The position numbers and the translations under genes were made by a program. The notes beneath the pieces were generated by a model. That model had not been told where the DNA came from. It made no database searches and was given only the letters and a program-made list of their open reading frames with translations. Source: Dysgonomonas sp. 511 (lineage in GTDB: Bacteria > Bacteroidota > Bacteroidia > Bacteroidales > Dysgonomonadaceae). From it: a stretch of 64,000 bases of DNA. The stretch spans positions 1 through 64,000 of the forward strand of contig NZ_QVMQ01000018.1 in the NCBI RefSeq assembly GCF_010501105.1, in the 5' to 3' direction. This document shows, one piece after another, positions 58,697 to 64,000 of this stretch. Each line of letters begins with the position of its first letter. Position 1 is the first letter of the stretch.

Positions 58697-58760
58697 TTTT
58701 TCATAGTATTAGATTTAAGGTTAACAATGAAGATTGGTTGTCGTGATGACAACCTTTCCT
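58697..58760 (+). ncRNA. Candidate small RNA
   Basis: It begins about 7 bp after the -7 box above and ends with a hairpin GGTTGTC / GACAACC (58736-58742 with 58748-58754, loop GTGAT) followed by TTTCCTTTTTTATATA. The predicted transcript is about 65 nt with an unpaired 5' half rich in A and T. No ORF is present. Function is unknown. Confidence 0.45.
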
Positions 58761-58817
58761 TTTTTATATAGGTTTGGTATTGTCAATACTGCTTGCGGAC
58801 AATAAAATTTCATATCA

Positions 58818-59324
58818 TCATATCATATCATCCCAGTAAAAACGAGCAGACAAGCCGGCATCGAGAGAGTCTCGGGGTATTCCCATATCGGGAGAGATCG
58901 TACTTCCTATATTTAACTTTCCATTAACAGTAACAGTATCAGATAGCGTACATCCGCTACTGTGAATATAATGATAGTTTGTGAAAAGAAAAAACAAGTC
59001 GTCGTGTGTCCTAAATACGAGTGTATCAGTCTTACCAAATCCCGAAAAACCAAATTTGTATATAGACAAATCGTTTATCGAGTCTCTTCCTATCCGGTAT
59101 GCTTTAGCCGAACCTTTCGCTCTAAATTTAAAAGAACCATCTAATAGATAAAATCGTACTGTTTCGGTTTGCTCTGCTGCAAAGTCCTTTATATAGAATA
59201 TAGGAGTTTCGTCAATTATTGTTGTATCGCATATCGAATCCTGCCTTATCTCCGATTGCTTACTACCACTGCAAGAGAGTATAATTAAAAACATAAATAA
59301 AATGAATAGAATACTTTTTTGCAT
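58818..59324 (-). CDS. Putative lipoprotein of unknown function
   Basis: The 168-residue protein has a lipoprotein signal with lipobox ILSCSGSK (Cys near residue 18), followed by a short polar linker and a beta-rich domain of about 130 residues with no motif I recognise. The stop codon and last codons lie in a short ATATC-type repeat. It starts 38 bp after the outer-membrane protein gene upstream on the same strand, so both probably share a transcript. Confidence 0.75.
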   Translation of the reverse strand: MQKSILFILFMFLIILSCSGSKQSEIRQDSICDTTIIDETPIFYIKDFAAEQTETVRFYLLDGSFKFRAKGSAKAYRIGRDSINDLSIYKFGFSGFGKTDTLVFRTHDDLFFLFTNYHYIHSSGCTLSDTVTVNGKLNIGSTISPDMGIPRDSLDAGLSARFYWDDMI

Positions 59325-59362
59325 AATGGTCTTATCTGAAACTCATCTTGACTTTTGCAACT

Positions 59363-59878
59363 TTAAAACTGGTACATAAAGCCTACCGAAACCACAAACT
59401 GCGAATAATCTTTTATCAGTGCTTCCTTCGCTTCTATCTGCACAAATGTCCTTTCGCTCAGTTCTACCTGGCAACCCGCACCCAGATTGGCACCCATGCG
59501 GTTGTTGCTGTACTTATGGTCTATCTGTATGCCTTCCACATTTGTCCTGCCCAGATCGGCTGTCCAACGCGAGAAAGTTACACCCCCGATAGGATATAAT
59601 GCAACCTTGTACGAAAGCCCTATCAGGTAATGCACATCGGCAGTTATGCCCCATGCACTCACATCGCGCCTGTCCATATAGTATTTATACTCAAGCGAAC
59701 CGCGAAGGCGTTCCAATATTCCATACTGCCCGCGAAGGCCAAAGCCTACCGATTCTATTTTTGTTCCGTAATTGATGTTTGCCGCAAGCGAAAATTTTCC
59801 TGCCTGATCTTGAGCCGAAACATTGCACGCCAGTGCAAATAAAACGAACAAGCTTAAGAGAAGTTTCTTCATAATCAT
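59363..59878 (-). CDS. Small outer-membrane beta-barrel protein
   Basis: The 171-residue protein has a signal peptide (to about residue 22, NVSAQ) and then alternating amphipathic beta-strands with turns (about eight), ending in GFMYQF with a terminal Phe, the outer-membrane insertion signal. It resembles OmpW/OmpX-like small barrels in size. The first two in-frame ATGs (59878 and 59872) cannot be told apart. Function is unknown. Confidence 0.85.
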   Translation of the reverse strand: MIMKKLLLSLFVLFALACNVSAQDQAGKFSLAANINYGTKIESVGFGLRGQYGILERLRGSLEYKYYMDRRDVSAWGITADVHYLIGLSYKVALYPIGGVTFSRWTADLGRTNVEGIQIDHKYSNNRMGANLGAGCQVELSERTFVQIEAKEALIKDYSQFVVSVGFMYQF

Positions 59879-59925
59879 TAATTTTTTTATGTGTAAATTT
59901 TATAAAAGTTACCTAGTAAGAGTGG

Positions 59926-59956
59926 CAAAAATAAGGAAATTATTGTGGCTTTGCAA
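59926..59956 (-). promoter_or_regulatory. Promoter of the small barrel protein gene
   Basis: On the minus strand TTG (59956-59954), 20 bp and TATTTTTG (59933-59926). Confidence 0.7.
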
Positions 59957-60005
59957 CTTCCTATCCTTCGTAGACAGGGCTGAAGGGAGGCAGCAACTCT
60001 GTCAT

Positions 60006-60542
60006 TTAAAGGAACAGCCTCTCCCACTCTTCAAACTGCCTTACCTTATCTTCGCCAAAACGGGCAAAGCCTGCCTTTATTTCGTCCGTCGTTTTTTCCT
60101 TTCCAAGCTTTGTTTTGGAGAAGAAACAATCGGAGAAGCAAATAAGTTTCTCCTCTATGCTCAGAGGCACCATGTCGCGATGCGGCAAAGGCAGGTTTTG
60201 CATCTCTATGTCTTCCTTTGTCAGTCCCACCCCCGTATGGCGTTCGCAGACGAGCGCATGCTTCGGATAACCCAGCCCATCGAGCAGGTCACGCCCCAGG
60301 TAACCATGACAGAGGTAAAGATGCTTACCAAAGCATTGTATCTTAGGCGCATCGGTAAGGTATATGCCGATATCGTGCAACATTGCCGCCTCAGCCACAA
60401 ACCCGGCGTCGATATGCAGTTCGGGGTGGGCTTCGGCTATCGCCAAAGCCTTACGGGCAACATCGGTGCTATGGCTGATAAGTATATCGTACAATGCCGA
60501 ATCTTTTATGTAAAATTTTCCTATTATTTCCAATGTATTCAT
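60006..60542 (-). CDS. HD-domain phosphohydrolase
   Basis: The 178-residue protein starts at the ATG at 60542 (MNTLEIIGKFY); the open frame upstream overlaps the namZ promoter region and is not family-like. It has His of HSTDVARKAL, the HD pair in AAMLHDIGIY, and later His residues (LCHGYLGRDLL, RHTGVGL) as in metal-dependent HD hydrolases. Such enzymes cleave nucleotides or other phosphoesters; the substrate is unknown. It is divergent from namZ with 79 bp between, where a minus-strand TATTTTTG (60572-60565) and a plus-strand TAAGTTTG (60575-60582) are adjacent. Confidence 0.9.
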   Translation of the reverse strand: MNTLEIIGKFYIKDSALYDILISHSTDVARKALAIAEAHPELHIDAGFVAEAAMLHDIGIYLTDAPKIQCFGKHLYLCHGYLGRDLLDGLGYPKHALVCERHTGVGLTKEDIEMQNLPLPHRDMVPLSIEEKLICFSDCFFSKTKLGKEKTTDEIKAGFARFGEDKVRQFEEWERLFL

Positions 60543-60621
60543 AATCTGCGTCCTTATTATTCTGCAAAAATATGTAAGTTTGTATATATTCCTTTTTTTC
60601 AACAGGATAAATCCAATATCA

Positions 60622-61788
60622 ATGAACAGATTTTTTGCATTCCTTTCAATTTTCATACTGTTTTCTATCCACAATCGAAGCTTTTCGCAAGACCTGCGGA
60701 TGGGAGCCGACAGGATAGATTCGTTGCTGGCCTATACAAAAGACAAAAAAGCAGCCCTGATTATAAACCAGACATCAGTCCTCTCCGACGGCACACACAT
60801 ATTAGACACCCTGCTGGCAAGAAATGTTCATATAGAAAAAATATTTGCCCCCGAACACGGTATCAGGGGCAATGCCGATGCCGGCGAAAAAATTGTGGAT
60901 GGTAAAGACAGTAAAACAGGAATACCCATCGTCTCTCTCTATGGAAAAAATTACAAGCCCACCGCGCAACAACTCGATAGCGTGGACATCCTCATCTTCG
61001 ATATACAGGATGTGGGCACGCGTTTCTATACCTATATCAGCACCATGCACTATGCAATGGAAGCCTGCGCCGAAAACGGCAAACAATTCATTGTGCTCGA
61101 CAGGCCAAACCCCAACGACTACATCGACGGGCCTATATTGGATATCAAATACAGGTCGTTCGTAGGCATACCCCCCATTCCGGTAGTTCACGGGCTTACC
61201 GTTGGCGAACTGGCAACAATGATAAACGGCGAATGCTGGCTCAAAGATTCGCTGGCCTGCAACCTCAAAGTGATACCGATGGAAGGATGGGTACACGGGC
61301 AGGAATACGAATTGCCGATAAAGCCCTCGCCCAACCTACCCAACCAGCAAGCGATAAAACTCTATCCATCGCTCTGCTTCTTCGAAGCTACCGGCATCAG
61401 CGTAGGACGCGGAACCGATTTCCCCTTTCAGGTGATAGGCGCGCCGGGCAAACGGTATGGCAAATTCACATTTACCCCCCGCCCGGTGATAGGAGCTAAA
61501 AACCCATTGAACAAAAACCGGTTGTGCCACGGGATAGACCTGCGCGAAGCAGAAACCGAAAAGAAGATAAACCTCGATTATCTGATTTCGTTTTATAAAA
61601 AATCGGGGAAAGGAGCAGCATTCTTCACCAATAGGCGTTTTATGGACTTACTTTCCGGTACGGATAAGCTCCGCCGCCAGATAATAAACGGGCTTGCGGC
61701 CGAACAAATACGTGAAAGCTGGGAAGAAGATCTGACAAATTATAAAACAATGCGCGAAAAATATTTGTTGTATCCTATAGACGAGTAG
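60622..61788 (+). CDS. namZ: Exo-beta-N-acetylmuramidase NamZ-like (DUF1343)
   Basis: The protein has 388 residues from the ATG at 60622, which gives a signal peptide (to about residue 23). The DUF1343 signatures are clear: NQTSVLSDGTHILDTL, FAPEHGIRGNADAGEK, YGKNYKPTAQQLDSVDILIFD, DIQDVGTRFYTYISTM, LDRPNPN and SVGRGTDFPFQ. The family was shown in Bacillus subtilis to release MurNAc from the non-reducing end of peptidoglycan fragments; homologues occur in Tannerella. It would act in the periplasm after NagZ/AmiE-type trimming, which the fusion at 538-3594 could do. Confidence 0.92.
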   Translation: MNRFFAFLSIFILFSIHNRSFSQDLRMGADRIDSLLAYTKDKKAALIINQTSVLSDGTHILDTLLARNVHIEKIFAPEHGIRGNADAGEKIVDGKDSKTGIPIVSLYGKNYKPTAQQLDSVDILIFDIQDVGTRFYTYISTMHYAMEACAENGKQFIVLDRPNPNDYIDGPILDIKYRSFVGIPPIPVVHGLTVGELATMINGECWLKDSLACNLKVIPMEGWVHGQEYELPIKPSPNLPNQQAIKLYPSLCFFEATGISVGRGTDFPFQVIGAPGKRYGKFTFTPRPVIGAKNPLNKNRLCHGIDLREAETEKKINLDYLISFYKKSGKGAAFFTNRRFMDLLSGTDKLRRQIINGLAAEQIRESWEEDLTNYKTMREKYLLYPIDE

Positions 61789-61792
61789 ATAC

Positions 61793-61845
61793 CACCTCTC
61801 CCCTACCCTCTATTTTAGAGATTTGGAGAGAGCTGGGGAGAGGTG
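61793..61845. repeat. Short palindromic repeat
   Basis: CACCTCTCCCC (61793-61803) and GGGGAGAGGTG (61835-61845) are perfect inverted repeats, with inner CCTCT...GGAGAGAG. The sequence resembles the palindromic core of repeat R2. It could act as a terminator for namZ, but no U-run follows. Confidence 0.65.
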
Positions 61846-61864
61846 ATACATAAAATTCAGGTTT

Positions 61865-62980
61865 ATGGAAGATGATAAAAACAAATGCCCCCTTTGCGGA
61901 AAAGATACCGAAGACTCGGAAATATTCTGCCACAACTGTCGCGAAATAGCCCACAACGCTTATTCCGACGAACTGATCTCGCACCAAGAAGACGAAGTTC
62001 CTGCACACGAAAATATTATAGAAACAGATAGTGGGCAAGACTATAAAGAAGTTCCCCTTGCTGCTGCAACACCCCTTGTAAAAAACAGGAAACGCCCTTA
62101 TATGTTCCTTGTACTATTGGTTATTACGCTCTTTGCCGTGGCTACCACAGGAGTTTATTTTATCGACTGGAAAAAGGCTGCACTCGACAAACAGGAGGCG
62201 GCATATTGGAACAAATGTATAGAAGAGAACACTCCCCTCTCCTACTCCACTTACCTGCTGCAATACCCTGCCGGGAAATTCAAGGATGAAGCCGAAGACA
62301 GGATACGCCAACTGCGCAGCGAAGAACAGCAAGCGTGGGAGGCAATCGGCACATCGTCGGATATAAATGCCTTATTCGCTTTCCTCTCCGACCATCCTAC
62401 TACACCCTACGAACGCCATATCAGGTACAGGATCGACTCGCTGGCATGGGTAAAAACTGCGGCCGAAAACACAGCCGCAACTTACCTCGCATACATCGAA
62501 AATGTTAAGATAGGACAATATTCGGGAGAATATATTGAACCTGCCCAGCAAAAATATGATTATCTTAGCCAACTGAAAGCGGTAGAAGGTAACGACCTGA
62601 AGGAAATTACCGGCATATTGTCCAACTTTCTCGACGCTCTGGCAGCGACCGACAGCAAGGATATGCAGAAGTATTCCGACGTTAGCTTCGAACACTTTCT
62701 GGGAGCTTCGGGCAAAAACTGCAAGGAGGTGAGCGACTCTTTGAAAGCGGACCGGAAAAAGAAGAAGATTCGCAAATTATCGTATAGCTTCCACGGTACG
62801 CCCGAGGTGATACAGGATAATAAAGGTATCTATTTCGTTTCGCTACCCGTAGTAGAGGAAACTACATATTCGGACAGGCGGAAGAAGAAAGAAAACAGCC
62901 ACCGGAAGTTGAGAGTAGAGATGAATGATAAGAAACTGGTGAAGGCTGTATATATAAATACAGTGAACAGTAATCAGTGA
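61865..62980 (+). CDS. Zinc-ribbon single-pass membrane protein
   Basis: The 371-residue protein begins with a zinc ribbon (Cys8-x2-Cys11 and Cys22-x2-Cys25), an acidic linker, one membrane segment at about 79-100, and then an extracytoplasmic part. Directly after the membrane is a YSTYLLQYPAGKFKDEAEDR segment, like repeats found in bacterial proteins that pair with Gly-rich or caspase-like modules, then helices and a C-terminal beta-rich domain (about 265-365). The topology puts the zinc ribbon in the cytoplasm. No enzymatic motif is seen. It lies 76 bp after namZ. Confidence 0.85.
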   Translation: MEDDKNKCPLCGKDTEDSEIFCHNCREIAHNAYSDELISHQEDEVPAHENIIETDSGQDYKEVPLAAATPLVKNRKRPYMFLVLLVITLFAVATTGVYFIDWKKAALDKQEAAYWNKCIEENTPLSYSTYLLQYPAGKFKDEAEDRIRQLRSEEQQAWEAIGTSSDINALFAFLSDHPTTPYERHIRYRIDSLAWVKTAAENTAATYLAYIENVKIGQYSGEYIEPAQQKYDYLSQLKAVEGNDLKEITGILSNFLDALAATDSKDMQKYSDVSFEHFLGASGKNCKEVSDSLKADRKKKKIRKLSYSFHGTPEVIQDNKGIYFVSLPVVEETTYSDRRKKKENSHRKLRVEMNDKKLVKAVYINTVNSNQ

Positions 62981-63056
62981 GCAGCTAAACTCGTCTACCT
63001 CTTAACTAAATTGATAATATTAATGCGAATCAGCGGTTGGGATATGACTGCAAAAC

Positions 63057-63580
63057 GTTCTTTTAAATACTGCGCGCAATCACAGATTGGCTCCGCTTCG
63101 CTCTGCCGAACGGTGCTTGCTTGCGTTCCTTTTGGCCAAAGCCCCAAAAGGAACCAAAAACTCTTTTGCGCCCCGCTTCGCCGTACGACCCACTTTGCGC
63201 TTTGCCGGCTGAATGAAGTGAACTAACAGCAAGCCTTTTGTTGGTTTAGCAAAGTTGCATAACAGCAGCCCCACTTCATTCTACGCCACCTGCATCGCGT
63301 GGGTGCCCCGTACGCAAAGCTAATGGCGCGGGCTAACGCCAGACAAGAGTTTACGACAATTCTAGTCGTGCGTTAGCCGACGTGCATCAGTTCCGCAGGC
63401 GGGAACCTGTCCGGTGAAGGCGGCAAACCGATGACAGGTCGCCGAGGGACGAAGCACTAGCCTTTTGCTTCCTTTTGGGCAATGCCAAAAGGGAGGACAA
63501 GCCCAGGAGGGCGCGGCAGGATGAGCTAAAGATGAAATATTTAACTCAAGATTGGCTTTTAGGCAGTATAAAAAAGTAAC
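63057..63580. repeat. 524-bp dispersed repeat with terminal inverted repeats (copy B)
   Basis: The left end GTTCTTTTAAATACTGC (63057-63073) and the right end GCAGTATAAAAAAGTAAC (63563-63580) are inverted relative to each other. The interior 63068-63424 is the inverted match of 28-357. No transposase is encoded; the short frames inside read as low-complexity translations. It fills the spacer between the zinc-ribbon gene and the nitronate monooxygenase gene together with some AT-rich sequence. Confidence 0.8.
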
Positions 63581-63632
63581 ATACAATTTAACTACTGATA
63601 AACAGTATTAACTAACATATATACAAAAAATT

Positions 63633-64000
63633 ATGAGCAACAGAATAACATCTTTATTCGGAATTAAATACCCTATCGTATCGGGAGGAATGGTTTGGTG
63701 CAGCGGTTGGCGGCTGGCAGCAGCAGTAAGCAACGCGGGCGGGCTTGGCCTCATCGGTGCAGGATCTATGTACCCCGAAGTACTTCGCGAACATATACAG
63801 AAATGCAAGGCTGCAACCGACAAGCCTTTCGGCGTAAACGTGCCGTTGATGTATCCCGATATAGAGGAAATAATGAACATCATAATCTCCGAAGGTGTGA
63901 AAATAGTATTCACTTCGGCAGGAAATCCTAAGCTGTGGACAAAGAAATTGCAGGACAACGGCATCAAGGTAGCCCATGTAGTTTCCAGTTCGAAGTTTGC
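63633..64000 (+). CDS. Nitronate monooxygenase-like FMN enzyme (5' part only)
   Basis: The first 122 residues are present; the gene runs off the window. The N-terminal FGIKYPIVSGGMVWCSGWRL, AAAVSNAGGLGLIGAGSM and FGVNVPLM fit the nitronate monooxygenase / FabK-like TIM-barrel flavoprotein family. Such enzymes oxidise alkyl nitronates, or reduce enoyl-ACP in the FabK branch. The part seen cannot separate the two. It starts 53 bp after the end of repeat copy B. Confidence 0.88.
   Translation, partial: MSNRITSLFGIKYPIVSGGMVWCSGWRLAAAVSNAGGLGLIGAGSMYPEVLREHIQKCKAATDKPFGVNVPLMYPDIEEIMNIIISEGVKIVFTSAGNPKLWTKKLQDNGIKVAHVVSSSKF

Noticed and set aside
63080..63274. Short frames inside repeat copy B, both strands
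   Set aside because: They are inside a non-coding repeat, are broken in copy A, and have no protein-like features.

Overview
The window is a chromosomal segment of a Bacteroidota bacterium, most likely Bacteroidales. Several things point there: promoters of the TTG-N19/20-TAnnTTTG type, weak ribosome binding sites, an outer-membrane assembly operon with several SurA-like proteins and an OstA-like protein next to mutL, a cytoplasmic GH57/GT4/debranching operon, NamZ (DUF1343), and a division/cell-wall cluster that lacks murF, murB and ddl. The general look suggests a Dysgonomonas- or Parabacteroides-like organism, but that genus-level guess is an impression, not a result.

Layout. Positions 1-366 hold part of a dispersed repeat that returns inverted at 63057-63580, so two copies bracket the window. 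538-4458 (+) encodes a secreted GH3/serine-hydrolase fusion and an acidic unknown protein. 4559-8270 (-) holds prs, a cytoplasmic GH13 amylase and a patatin. 8435-10576 (+) holds a thioesterase and guaB. 10747-19260 (+) is an envelope-biogenesis run (two parvulin/SurA proteins, a SurA-like lipoprotein, an OstA-like protein) ending in mutL. 19332-24058 (-) is an alpha-glucan operon. 24890-29627 holds a FadL-type porin, a DUF151 nuclease-like protein, an rRNA methyltransferase, tRNA-Leu(UAG) and a small AT-rich module. 29652-34456 (-) holds a DnaQ-like exonuclease, a PepSY membrane protein and a TonB-dependent receptor. 34770-41519 (+) holds pyrG-yidC, hisS and a lyase-like lipoprotein. 41780-58475 (+) is the dcw cluster from mraZ to ftsZ plus yqeY. 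58818-62980 holds small envelope genes, an HD hydrolase, namZ and a zinc-ribbon membrane protein. A nitronate monooxygenase-like gene runs off the right edge.

How the genes work together. The dcw cluster makes lipid II (MurE, MurD, MurC, MraY, MurG) and the septal machine (FtsL, PBP/FtsI, FtsW, FtsQ, FtsA, FtsZ). A secreted thioredoxin-fold protein is inserted between murE and mraY. At the other end of peptidoglycan life, the GH3/serine-hydrolase fusion looks like NagZ joined to an AmiE-type amidase, and NamZ is encoded 57 kb away, so the window contains a full predicted set for taking apart muropeptides outside the cytoplasm. The SurA/OstA block serves outer-membrane protein and LPS assembly. 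The GH57/GT4/debranching operon and the GH13 enzyme handle intracellular alpha-glucan.

The most unusual signals are non-coding: (1) an 81-bp promoter module repeated with identical internal spacing upstream of the PepSY gene and of the TonB-receptor gene, followed in the PepSY case by a terminator-like leader hairpin; (2) a promoter-terminator pair with no gene at 58658-58760, a candidate small RNA; (3) five DnaA-box-like 9-mers in one orientation before mraZ; (4) a duplicated tRNA-Leu 3' end and terminator enclosing an AT-rich ORF; (5) several families of palindromic intergenic repeats. All calls come from reading the sequence; no database search was run.
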